Shown here in pieces: positions 8,102 through 14,903 of a stretch of DNA of 36,427 nucleotides (positions are counted from its first letter, which is position 1; each line of letters opens with the position of its first letter). Origin of the DNA: a virus. The DNA is taken from positions 1 through 36,427 of the IMG/VR virus record IMGVR_UViG_3300009159_000011; one strand, written 5' to 3'. Below the pieces are notes generated by a model. That model was not told where the DNA came from, did no database searches, and worked only from the letters and a program-made list of their open reading frames with translations. The translations under genes and the position numbers were made by a program.

Positions 8102-9247
8102 TTATATTTCGGGGAAGCGGTTGATTTGTTCATAATCAATAAATAGTCCTAGGTCACGCAGGTACTTTTGAGTGGTGGCTAGGTCGGAGTGTCGGCAATG
8201 TTGGCGAATTAGCTCGATGTTTTGCGTTGCTTGAAATAGGGCGATAACTCCAGTGTGCTTCCAGGAGTAGAGATCATAATTTTGGCCTTGGAGGTTTAGT
8301 TTTTTTAGAACTTCTACGTGCTTATCATAAAAATAATGCTTGCCTACTAAGACTGTGCCTGGGCCGTTGTATGAGAATACATAGTGATTTTGTGGGTAGT
8401 TTCTGAGGTTTTGTTGGTTGATTATTTTTTGTAATGGTTCTGGAATCATGATGTGCTGTGAACGGTTGTTTTTTGCGATTTTGCCATCGATAAAAATAGT
8501 TTTTTCTTTAATGTCTGAAATGAGAAGGCGTCGAAGTTCTTCACCTGGGCGAATGGCTGCGTAATAAATAAATGAAATAAAAAGCCAAAGCTGTTCGTAA
8601 TTGTTTTCAAGGCAGTATTTTTTTATGTCGTTTACAAGGTTTTTTTGATAGGCCGCATGTTTTTTTGTTACGCAGTTTAATCGCTCGATGCCTTCAAAGG
8701 GATTTGTGTCAATTATTTTTCTTTTTATAAGAAAATTAAATATGCCTGAGATGGTGGCCTTTAGGTTGTTTCGTCGGCGGTTGGAAAATCCTTTTATTGA
8801 TAGATCATCAATGTATTTTGTAGCAATAGTTTCTGTAAACTTTGCTACTGTAATTTCTAGAAGATTATTTTCTTCCAGGTAGGCAGTAAAGTTTCTGATG
8901 TCTGAGGTGTATGATTGAAATGTGCGTAGTTTAGTTGTTTTTTCTTTGTATGCTATAAAGTTTGTAATTGCTTCGATAATTGTTGATTCAGGTGATAGAT
9001 CAGTATTTTTTTTCTTTGATATTTTTTGGATGGTGTGGCCAGCCAAAAGCATTTTGTTTACATGATCAGAAAATAATTTTGCATGTGCATATCTTTCTTT
9101 GGCTGTTTTTTGGGCCAGTACGTGACGTTTGCGGATGAGCTTATTTTGAGTTTCTGAAAAAATATAATATTCGACGTACCAGGGTTTTTTTAGATCTCCG
9201 TTTGAATTAGCTACTCGACAAAGTTTATATTCTGTTTCTATTTGCAT
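8102..9247 (-). CDS. int: Tyrosine site-specific integrase
   Basis: A phage-type tyrosine recombinase of 381 aa. There is an N-terminal arm-binding region, a SAM-like core-binding domain at about 88-195 and a catalytic domain at about 200-370. Catalytic positions visible are R233 (AAIRPGEEL), a beta-hairpin Lys (K256 or K259), the YSWKHTG block at 327-333 in place of the usual HxLRHT, H350/H353 (QHCRHSDL) and the nucleophile Y362 (TTQKYL). The Y-x-x-K substitution of box II is seen in Bacteroidota integrases. The gene follows the attP region at its 5' side, as in many temperate phages, and would catalyse integration at a tRNA-like core. Confidence 0.93.
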   Translation of the reverse strand: MQIETEYKLCRVANSNGDLKKPWYVEYYIFSETQNKLIRKRHVLAQKTAKERYAHAKLFSDHVNKMLLAGHTIQKISKKKNTDLSPESTIIEAITNFIAYKEKTTKLRTFQSYTSDIRNFTAYLEENNLLEITVAKFTETIATKYIDDLSIKGFSNRRRNNLKATISGIFNFLIKRKIIDTNPFEGIERLNCVTKKHAAYQKNLVNDIKKYCLENNYEQLWLFISFIYYAAIRPGEELRRLLISDIKEKTIFIDGKIAKNNRSQHIMIPEPLQKIINQQNLRNYPQNHYVFSYNGPGTVLVGKHYFYDKHVEVLKKLNLQGQNYDLYSWKHTGVIALFQATQNIELIRQHCRHSDLATTQKYLRDLGLFIDYEQINRFPEI

Positions 9248-9290
9248 AACTTTAATTTTTATCTAAATTTGATAATGTGAGATGTAGGGC

Positions 9291-9511
9291 TTGTCATATT
9301 ATTGTCATATTTTTTTTATGACAGGGTAGAAACAAAAATAACTCGCTGATTATCAGCGAGTTATTTAAACATGTGTTGCGGGAAGCGGGCTTGCACTTTC
9401 ATTTTTTATGCTTTTATAAGATTCTGATTATTAGTTGTTTATGTTTTTTTTATGATGTCATTTTGGTATAAATGATTGTCATAATATGGGGTTTTGTCAT
9501 TTTTTTGTCAT
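9291..9511. other. Candidate attP: TTGTCAT arm sites flanking a tRNA-like core
   Basis: Seven copies of (T)TGTCAT(A) lie here: 9291, 9302 and, inverted, 9317-9323 on one side; 9455, 9476, 9494 and 9505 on the other. Between them, minus-strand bases 9400-9371 include CAAGCCCGCTTCCCGCAACA, which reads like the T-arm 3' strand, acceptor strand and discriminator of a tRNA (CCCGC, TTCCCGC, A). Tyrosine integrases bind arm-type repeats flanking a core that matches the 3' end of a host tRNA, and the integrase gene is adjacent. The arrangement is seen directly; the att assignment is inference. Confidence 0.7.
9336..9366. repeat. 31-bp perfect palindrome inside attP region
   Basis: Two 15-bp arms (9336-9350, 9352-9366) around one T, with CTGATTATCAG at the centre. 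It lies 4 nt from the tRNA-like core. It could act as a terminator-like hairpin for the host tRNA after integration, or as a protein site. The central GATTATCAG also recurs in the origin-like array at 13.8-14.1 kb. Confidence 0.85.
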
Positions 9512-9516
9512 TTTTT

Positions 9517-9903
9517 TTATTCTTCAAATGTTTCAATTAAGGCCATGTTTTTATCATAATTGAAATACCTATCTTTTACTACCATGCCTCCAAAGCTATT
9601 TTTTGCACGGTATTTTATTTTTACTTGAATGTAGGTTTTTTCTTCTTTTGATTGCTTTGTAAAGTTTGATTTATGTTCGATTTCTTGATATGAATCAGGA
9701 TCTTTTAAATTTCCTTTGATAATCTTTTCTGAGAAAAAATACATTTTAAATAATAGTTCTTCTTTTGCTTTTGCTGTACTATCAGATTTTTCTTTTTGAA
9801 TATTTGCTTCAGATTTTGGTGATAGAATTGCAGCTACAATAGATATTATAAAAAATATTATTGCTGTAAAAAATAAATAGGCAATCCATTTTCGATTTTT
9901 CAT
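9517..9903 (-). CDS. Membrane-anchored protein in the lysogeny block
   Basis: A 128-aa protein with an N-terminal transmembrane anchor (residues ~8-27, IAYLFFTAIIFFIISIVAAI), a Lys/Glu/Ser linker to about 48 and a small C-terminal domain (KGNLKDPDSYQEIEH ... YRAKNSFGGMVVKDRYFNYD). The DPDS...AKNSFGG pattern occurs in small exported or membrane proteins of prophages and bacteria whose function is not established. It starts 23 nt after the repressor stop on the same strand and is likely co-expressed in the lysogen, which makes superinfection exclusion or another lysogenic-conversion role plausible. Confidence 0.75.
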   Translation of the reverse strand: MKNRKWIAYLFFTAIIFFIISIVAAILSPKSEANIQKEKSDSTAKAKEELLFKMYFFSEKIIKGNLKDPDSYQEIEHKSNFTKQSKEEKTYIQVKIKYRAKNSFGGMVVKDRYFNYDKNMALIETFEE

Positions 9904-9926
9904 TTTGAAGATATGTTTTTGGTTAA

Positions 9927-10565
9927 TTATAATTTTTGATCAACTATACGGATGGCCTTCCAGACTGCTTTTATTTCTGTGCTTTTTATGGAAATAAAAC
10001 CTGAGTTTTGATTATCTGAGTATAAAGTAAGGCGGCCTGTTGTTTGAAGTTCGTTTTCTTTTATGCGTTTTACACAGAATTTTGAATCAAATGCTACTGC
10101 GTATATGCCACTATTTATATAAACAATATCTCCCAGAGGGATTGACTCAACTAAAATTTTTGAGCCATGATTGATGGTTGGCTCCATGGAATTTCCTTCG
10201 ATTTCAATTACTATTTGATTTGATTTTGGGTGTTCGTTGTTTGCAAAATAAACTGGGAATTTTTCTTCTAAAATGAAATTTTCTGGATTTAGTTTTTCGA
10301 TAAATGATGCAGTTGCTTTCACAGTTAAGTAGGGGATATAGTGAATATTTGTAAAAGATTCTTTGATGTCTCCGTACTGAAGTTCTTGAGGTGTGATTTT
10401 AAAATGATGTGCCATTGCTTCAATGTACTTCTTTTCAGGGTGAGAAGTGCCATTTTCATAATTGCTAATAGCTGTATTTGTTAAGCCAATTATTTCTCCA
10501 AGTTTAGCCTGAGTTAATTTTTTTTCTAGTCTAAATCGCTTTATTCTTTCGTGTAATGTTTCCAT
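9927..10565 (-). CDS. CI-like repressor: XRE HTH plus S24 (LexA-type) peptidase domain
   Basis: A 212-aa protein. Residues 5-60 form an XRE helix-turn-helix (KKLTQAKLGEIIGLTNTAIS, NYENG). Residues ~95-205 form an S24 peptidase fold with the Ser-Lys dyad visible as S126 (IEGNSMEPTI) and K166 (FCVKRI). Such repressors hold the prophage silent and inactivate themselves by RecA-stimulated self-cleavage after DNA damage. Cleavage would fall in the 80-90 linker, where AS (86-87) is possible. It is divergent from the early gene at 10682, with an operator-rich 116-nt region between them. Confidence 0.92.
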   Translation of the reverse strand: METLHERIKRFRLEKKLTQAKLGEIIGLTNTAISNYENGTSHPEKKYIEAMAHHFKITPQELQYGDIKESFTNIHYIPYLTVKATASFIEKLNPENFILEEKFPVYFANNEHPKSNQIVIEIEGNSMEPTINHGSKILVESIPLGDIVYINSGIYAVAFDSKFCVKRIKENELQTTGRLTLYSDNQNSGFISIKSTEIKAVWKAIRIVDQKL

Positions 10566-10590
10566 CGGATTATTTTTTAAAAAAATTATT

Positions 10591-10652
10591 CAAGTTATTT
10601 GGAATATTCAAGTAATTTGAAGTTATTTGTACTAAGTAAAATTTACTTAGTA
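10591..10652. promoter_or_regulatory. Divergent operator region between repressor and early genes
   Basis: Three similar 11-mers lie in tandem: CAAGTTATTTG (10591), CAAGTAATTTG (10609) and GAAGTTATTTG (10619). The middle one is part of the dyad TTCAA-GTAAT-TTGAA. A 23-bp perfect palindrome follows, TACTAAGTAAA-A-TTTACTTAGTA (10630-10652). Two kinds of site in one switch region suggest two regulators, for example the repressor and a Cro-like early protein. No perfect TAnnTTTG element was identified. Confidence 0.8.
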
Positions 10653-10681
10653 ATAATTACCACGTAAAGGTATAAACAAGA

Positions 10682-10987
10682 ATGAAAAAAACTATTAGAA
10701 ACGCAAAAATCGATGCGAGTATTTTTACGCAGGAGTATTGGAGGGAGAGATTTAATGATCTTTTGCCAGAATTTCAAGGCAAGAGATTAATCTCATGTTT
10801 GATTGAAGTTGATGCAAAATTTGATTCGATAGCATGGTATGATCGAGTTGAAAATGTGAAAAAGGGTAAGGCAAGTTTGGCTATTACTCAGGCAGTTTGC
10901 GAAGCGATGTCGGATTATACTGACGGGAAAAGAAAGGCAATGAAAACTATGGACAAAATTATGAAACGACAAAATTTAGTGGCATGA
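10682..10987 (+). CDS. First early gene; possible Cro/CII-like regulator
   Basis: A basic 101-aa protein, first gene of the lytic-direction operon opposite the repressor. The central region (residues ~35-75, SIAWYDRVENVKKGKASLAI) has the helical spacing of a small HTH protein, but no textbook motif is visible. Position alone suggests a Cro- or CII-like early regulator. Its stop overlaps the next start by 4 nt (ATGA). Confidence 0.7.
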   Translation: MKKTIRNAKIDASIFTQEYWRERFNDLLPEFQGKRLISCLIEVDAKFDSIAWYDRVENVKKGKASLAITQAVCEAMSDYTDGKRKAMKTMDKIMKRQNLVA

Positions 10988-11133
10988 CTGCATATTTAAT
11001 TGCGATTTTGATAATTCTAGGAAGCTATTTACTTTCTGTAAGTGTTGGGATTTATCAACAAAAAAACAAAGACCTGCTTAGGCATTTTGAACCTTTTAAT
11101 CTTAAGAAATATGCAAATAGAAAAAAAAATTGA
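10984..11133 (+). CDS. 49-aa single-pass membrane protein
   Basis: A short ORF starting in an ATGA overlap with the previous gene. It encodes an N-terminal hydrophobic segment (TAYLIAILIILGSYLLSVSV, residues 2-21) and a basic cytoplasmic tail ending NRKKN. Translational coupling and the clear transmembrane pattern support it. It overlaps the next gene's likely start by 23 nt. The function is unknown. Confidence 0.6.
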   Translation: MTAYLIAILIILGSYLLSVSVGIYQQKNKDLLRHFEPFNLKKYANRKKN

Positions 11134-11326
11134 TTTAGCCTATGTAATTGAATCGATCCAAACAGGCACACTAAAAGAGGAAGAAGTTTATCCTGCAAAG
11201 CAATTAATTGATAATGAAATAATGCAATGCGAAAACGTACTTCAAGACGATGAAACTGAGCTTTATTCAAGAAGAGAGTATGCTCTTAAACTTAAGAATT
11301 TAAGAAAACATAAAAATAGACTATAA
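11111..11326 (+). CDS. Small early protein, unknown function
   Basis: A 71-aa acidic, helical protein (MQIEKKIDLAYVIESIQTGT...). A longer reading from 11042 is open but would cover the 49-aa membrane gene; the ATG at 11111, preceded by an A/T-rich leader, is the better start. The last residues are Lys/Arg-rich (LKLKNLRKHKNRL). It is followed after 2 nt by the next gene. No family recognised. Confidence 0.6.
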   Translation: MQIEKKIDLAYVIESIQTGTLKEEEVYPAKQLIDNEIMQCENVLQDDETELYSRREYALKLKNLRKHKNRL

Positions 11327-11328
11327 AA

Positions 11329-11754
11329 ATGGAAAATAACCTTCACTTATTTAGGCCTACTACTCCTGGGCAAATTTATGATCTGTTCTTTGCGGGCAGA
11401 ATTAAAGATTCTGATTTTGAATTTGCTTTGCCGATTATCAAAACCCAGATTGATCTTCTTAAACAACATTTGTCAGATTGTGAGCAGTGGCAAATTGAAA
11501 ATATAATTGTGGAGTTACAAAAATACGAAGCTTTATATTTTAGAATGAATGAAAGTATTAAGAATTCTGTGCAAGGCCAAAAGGCTGCTGAATGCTTGCA
11601 CCTTGCAGAAAAAAACTGGATGAATGCTGCTAGGTGTTCATCTCATGATGAGCAGTTGGTATATATAGAAAGATGTTTGGGCTATGCACGTACTGCTGGA
11701 CTTGAACCAATATCATTTATTTTAAATAAGGCTAAAGAATTAATTGCAGCATGA
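11329..11754 (+). CDS. Early protein, unknown, replication operon
   Basis: A 141-aa soluble, helix-rich protein. The region around residues 90-130 (AEKNWMNAARCSSHDEQLVYIERCLGYARTAGL) is likely a helical bundle. It overlaps the DnaB-N-like gene by 4 nt (ATGA) and so belongs to the replication operon. A role as a replication accessory or recombination protein is possible, but no motif identifies it. Confidence 0.7.
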   Translation: MENNLHLFRPTTPGQIYDLFFAGRIKDSDFEFALPIIKTQIDLLKQHLSDCEQWQIENIIVELQKYEALYFRMNESIKNSVQGQKAAECLHLAEKNWMNAARCSSHDEQLVYIERCLGYARTAGLEPISFILNKAKELIAA

Positions 11755-12386
11755 TAAACAGGGAATCTTATGAGCTTGCTGTGCTTCATGGCATGCTTAC
11801 ATATAATGACATGAGGGCAGTTGGATATTTGAAGCCATCGAATTTTATTTTTAAGACGGCTGATATAGAAAACTCTAAGATTTTTGAGGTGCTATGTAGC
11901 ACTTTAGATTTTCATGAAAGATTAAAGGCATTCAGGAAGCTGGGGCCGTGGTCGTTGATTTATTCTTGTATTTCGGTTGAAAGGGGCATAATGTATGATC
12001 ATTTAGGGGTGAATACTCCTAAATATTGCCTGCTGATTTTGGAGGAAGTTTTTGAAGCTTCTGTAAAAGAAAAATTACAACTGCTTTCTACTGATGCTTT
12101 GTATGCTCCGATTGTACAGAATGTTTTTGCAGAGATTGAATTAAGTGACATGGATTGTTTTGAAATGGCTGATAATGTTTTGGCATATTTTAGGAAAATC
12201 AATTTTGAACTTGGGGTGCTGAGTTTTGAAGAATTGATTGAAAATATTGATAAGCGAGTGAAGCAGATAAATAAAGAATGTGAGATTAATATGCTTACTA
12301 GTTTATTGGCTAGGCGTTGTGATTTTGCTGGTAAGAATGATTTGGTTGGATTAGTGGAAACTATAAAAATTGGAATGACAGGATGA
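11751..12386 (+). CDS. DnaB N-terminal-domain-like replication protein
   Basis: This 211-aa protein begins with a pattern resembling the N-terminal domain of DnaB-type helicases (ESYELAVLHGMLTYNDMRAVGYLKPSNFIF), with no ATPase domain attached. It overlaps the 463-aa DUF3987 gene by 4 nt. In Bacteroidota phages the two often stand together, so the pair may act as helicase scaffold plus ATPase, or as a helicase loader. The family assignment is from pattern recognition and is moderate. Confidence 0.55.
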   Translation: MINRESYELAVLHGMLTYNDMRAVGYLKPSNFIFKTADIENSKIFEVLCSTLDFHERLKAFRKLGPWSLIYSCISVERGIMYDHLGVNTPKYCLLILEEVFEASVKEKLQLLSTDALYAPIVQNVFAEIELSDMDCFEMADNVLAYFRKINFELGVLSFEELIENIDKRVKQINKECEINMLTSLLARRCDFAGKNDLVGLVETIKIGMTG

Positions 12387-13774
12387 GTTTTACGGATTTT
12401 TTAAAATTAAATAAAAACGAGGCTCCGACGATTACGAATGAAGCCTTGGAGTATGAGCGAAAAATTCGTGAAACTGTTGGGCTTTTTCCTTTGCATGTTT
12501 TTCATGATCGGATAAAGCCATATATAGATATTCTTGCGACAGATTATGATTTGCCGAGATCTTATATAGGAACTATGTTTTTAACTGGTTATAGTAGTGC
12601 AATTGGCACTGCTGCGGTGGCTTGTGAGGGACAGGATAATATGTCGTTTTTTCCGATTTGGTCGTGCCTTGTTGGTATTTCGTCGGCTGGTAAGTCGTTG
12701 GTGAATAATAAGGTGCTTGGGCCATTGTATGAAAAGCAGGCTGAGTATGATAAGCAGTGGGCGGAAGATGTGCAGGATATGGAGGCCAGTGCCAGGGTAA
12801 AAATGCAGATGAAGCAGCTGATTATTAGGGATGTGCATGTGCCGACAATTATGAGATATGTGATGCCTGATAATCCGAAAGGAATTATGAAGGATGCGGA
12901 TGAGATTTTGGAATGGATTAACGGGATGAATGCGACTAGTAAGAATGGTAAGGAGGGTACAGATGAGCAGTTTTATTTGAGTTCGTGGAATTGTCGGAAG
13001 TATTCGGCCATCCGTACGATGAAGGATAAGTATGTGATTGGGCGGCCTTTTATTAATGTTACTGGGGGTGTGCAGCCTAGTGTGGCTCCGAAATTATTTG
13101 CTAATAATAGGGATACTACGGGTTTTATTTTTCGGGTTTTGTTTGCTCCTCCTGAAAGGCATAGAATTGCGAGGCCTAATTTTAGGAAGGAACTGCCAAA
13201 GGAGTTGACGGATTTGCACAGAATTGTGATGCGGATGCTTGTGGAAAAGTTGCAGGTAGAAAGTGATGAGCAGGTGCCGTGGAAGTTTATGATTACGGAG
13301 AAGGCTAGTGCAATGAAAAGGAAGTGGGAGGATGAATTGGTGGCTAAGATAAATCAGATGCCTGATCTGTATGATGTTGAAGTGCATTCGGGTATTTATG
13401 GAAAGATACAGGAATATATAAACAGATTTGCGGGTATTTTGGCTGTGACTGATGTGGCTTATAATAATTATAGTAGGGGGCAATATTTTTTCTATACTGA
13501 AAAGCCTGGGGTGATTGATGAAGATATCATGGCGAGGGCTTTGGAGCTTTCAATGTATTATTATAAAAGTGCTGCTGAGACGCATAGGATAGTAAGCGTA
13601 GACTTGACTGTGCCGACGAAAGTGGTTGTTTTGGCTAATTTATTTCGCCAGGGTGCTAGTTTATCTAAAATGTCAGAGAGTTATTTTGGCGATAAGGATT
13701 TGAAGGTTAAAATGTCTAGGGAATTGAATAAACTGGTGAAGAAATACCCTAGGATATTTGGATCTAGAATATAG
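12383..13774 (+). CDS. DUF3987 primase/helicase-associated protein
   Basis: This 463-aa protein has the layout of the DUF3987 family of phage and plasmid replication proteins. A P-loop-like GISSAGKS lies at residues 98-105, an acidic DADEILEWI segment at 171-179, and conserved late motifs such as GGVQPSVAPKLFANNRDTTG and FRVLFAPPE at ~225-255. These proteins are thought to supply an ATPase or helicase activity in replication initiation. It ends the replication operon and is followed directly by the repeat-rich region at 13.8-14.1 kb, as expected if the protein acts at an adjacent origin. Confidence 0.85.
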   Translation: MSFTDFLKLNKNEAPTITNEALEYERKIRETVGLFPLHVFHDRIKPYIDILATDYDLPRSYIGTMFLTGYSSAIGTAAVACEGQDNMSFFPIWSCLVGISSAGKSLVNNKVLGPLYEKQAEYDKQWAEDVQDMEASARVKMQMKQLIIRDVHVPTIMRYVMPDNPKGIMKDADEILEWINGMNATSKNGKEGTDEQFYLSSWNCRKYSAIRTMKDKYVIGRPFINVTGGVQPSVAPKLFANNRDTTGFIFRVLFAPPERHRIARPNFRKELPKELTDLHRIVMRMLVEKLQVESDEQVPWKFMITEKASAMKRKWEDELVAKINQMPDLYDVEVHSGIYGKIQEYINRFAGILAVTDVAYNNYSRGQYFFYTEKPGVIDEDIMARALELSMYYYKSAAETHRIVSVDLTVPTKVVVLANLFRQGASLSKMSESYFGDKDLKVKMSRELNKLVKKYPRIFGSRI

Positions 13775-14191
13775 TTTTCAATGTGTATGTAAGATATGTT
13801 ACGGTTTTTTGTGTTACGGTTGATTATAAAGCACTGATTATCAAGTAGTTATAGAGTTTTAGGCCGTAACAAATCGTAACATTTGGGTATTTAACTAATT
13901 GATTATCAGGTAGTTAAGAATTGAAAACCGTAACACTTTTTGTTACGGTTGCCGTAACAAAAAGTGTTACGGTTTTGAAAAGTTAAGTTGCTTATTATCA
14001 GCGTTTTACGGAGTGCAATGTTACGATTTGTTACGGCTGTTTTTGGCTTAATATGTTGATTATCAGTGCTTTAGGTGGTATCGTAACAGAAAAAACCGTA
14101 ACATTTTTTATAAAATAGAAGCAAAAACGCAAACTGTTGATTATTAATGATTTAGATTGATTGGTGTAAAATTGGTATAGATATTATAGAT
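13775..14191. other. Gene-free 417-nt region, candidate replication origin
   Basis: No convincing ORF lies on either strand. The region is filled by two interleaved repeat families. The first is GTTACG(G/A), six copies on each strand: plus at 13798, 13813, 13942, 13966, 14020, 14030; minus at 13864, 13874, 13927, 13952, 14081, 14095. The second is four to five copies of (T/C)(T/G)ATTATCA(A/G/T). GTTACG copies come in pairs 10 or 14-15 nt apart, with one ATTATCA element between successive pairs. Arrays of iterons beside replication genes are typical of phage and plasmid origins. The origin role is inferred. Confidence 0.7.
13924..13976. repeat. 53-bp perfect palindrome in the origin-like array
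   Basis: Two 25-bp arms (13924-13948 and 13952-13976) are exact reverse complements around TTG. Each arm holds two GTTACGG units in opposite orientation. It marks the centre of the pair array and could extrude as a cruciform, be a nicking or initiator site, or be a multi-site operator. Confidence 0.95.
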
Positions 14192-14389
14192 ATGAGTATA
14201 AAACAGCAAATTGTATCGAAGTTGAATGTGCATGGGGTGGTTATATCGGGTAATGATTTAGAGAGTTATTTGTTTGAATATAAGAAAAAATATAAGGGCA
14301 GGTTTAAGGGTATTGATTTACTTTTTGATATGCTTGATTATGAAGAGTGCTTTACAGATTTTTTAATTTATATAAACCTAAAACAGTAG
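14192..14389 (+). CDS. Small protein after the origin region
   Basis: A 65-aa protein (MSIKQQIVSKLNVHGVVISG...), helical, with no recognised family. It is the first gene after the repeat region and is followed after 5 nt by the next gene, so it opens a cluster of small accessory genes with A-rich codon use. Confidence 0.6.
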   Translation: MSIKQQIVSKLNVHGVVISGNDLESYLFEYKKKYKGRFKGIDLLFDMLDYEECFTDFLIYINLKQ

Positions 14390-14394
14390 TAAAA

Positions 14395-14592
14395 ATGAAA
14401 ATGAAATTGACAGAAATTAATGAGCTTAAAAGTTTTAAAAGCAGAATGATTGAAGAAAAAACAAATTTACTTTTTAGCAATATTTCATCTGGAAAAACTG
14501 ATGTAACTGATATACAGGATATTCAATGTGATATTAAAGTTTTGAATGGACAATTAAAGATTTTGGATTTGGTAATGGGTTTGAAATCATGA
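14395..14592 (+). CDS. Small helical protein, unknown
   Basis: 65 aa (MKMKLTEINELKSFKSRMIEEK...). An upstream ATG at 14347 in the same frame would overlap the preceding gene by 43 nt, so the ATG at 14395 is preferred. The N-terminal half is a charged helix and may be a coiled coil. Its stop overlaps the next small ORF in an ATGA junction. Confidence 0.55.
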   Translation: MKMKLTEINELKSFKSRMIEEKTNLLFSNISSGKTDVTDIQDIQCDIKVLNGQLKILDLVMGLKS

Positions 14593-14666
14593 AAAAAAGT
14601 ATTGAAATCAACCATCATTTTGTTGGCATCAACAAGATGGTGGATTGGGTTTTGCAGGCTAAATAA
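14589..14666 (+). CDS. Possible 25-aa peptide gene
   Basis: ATGA-coupled to the previous gene, this reads MKKSIEINHHFVGINKMVDWVLQAK and ends 24 nt before the next start. The coupling and tight fit are the only support. It may be chance. Confidence 0.3.
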   Translation: MKKSIEINHHFVGINKMVDWVLQAK

Positions 14667-14690
14667 AATAATAATAATAAAAAAAATAAG

Positions 14691-14903
14691 ATGAAGAATG
14701 CACATTTAAAACAAATTAAGATTTTTAAATTATCAGATTATTTGCATGAATATGCGTTAGAAAAAGCTGTAAATAATTATGTTATTGGAATATTTAAAGA
14801 ACAAGGTAATTATCCAAACATTGAAACTAACTCAAAATTTATTTCAGTAATTACAGATTGTATTATAATGGATTTGGATTATAATGAAAAAAATATCAGT
14901 TGA
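14691..14903 (+). CDS. Small acidic protein, unknown
   Basis: 70 aa (MKNAHLKQIKIFKLSDYLHE...), helical, without signal, membrane segment or known motif. It overlaps the next gene by 20 nt, which suggests they are co-translated. A-rich codon use matches the neighbouring small genes rather than the late genes. Confidence 0.6.
   Translation: MKNAHLKQIKIFKLSDYLHEYALEKAVNNYVIGIFKEQGNYPNIETNSKFISVITDCIIMDLDYNEKNIS

Noticed and set aside
9371-9400. Complete tRNA gene
   Set aside because: Only a 3'-end-like stretch is present. No D-arm or anticodon arm can be found upstream on the same strand, and the T-loop deviates from TTC. It fits an att core.
11042-11110. Upstream start for the 71-aa early gene
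   Set aside because: It would overlap nearly all of the coupled 49-aa membrane gene in another frame. The internal ATG at 11111 fits the operon better.
13798-14102. CRISPR array
   Set aside because: The repeats are short, occur in both orientations and have no unique spacers of constant length; there are no cas genes.
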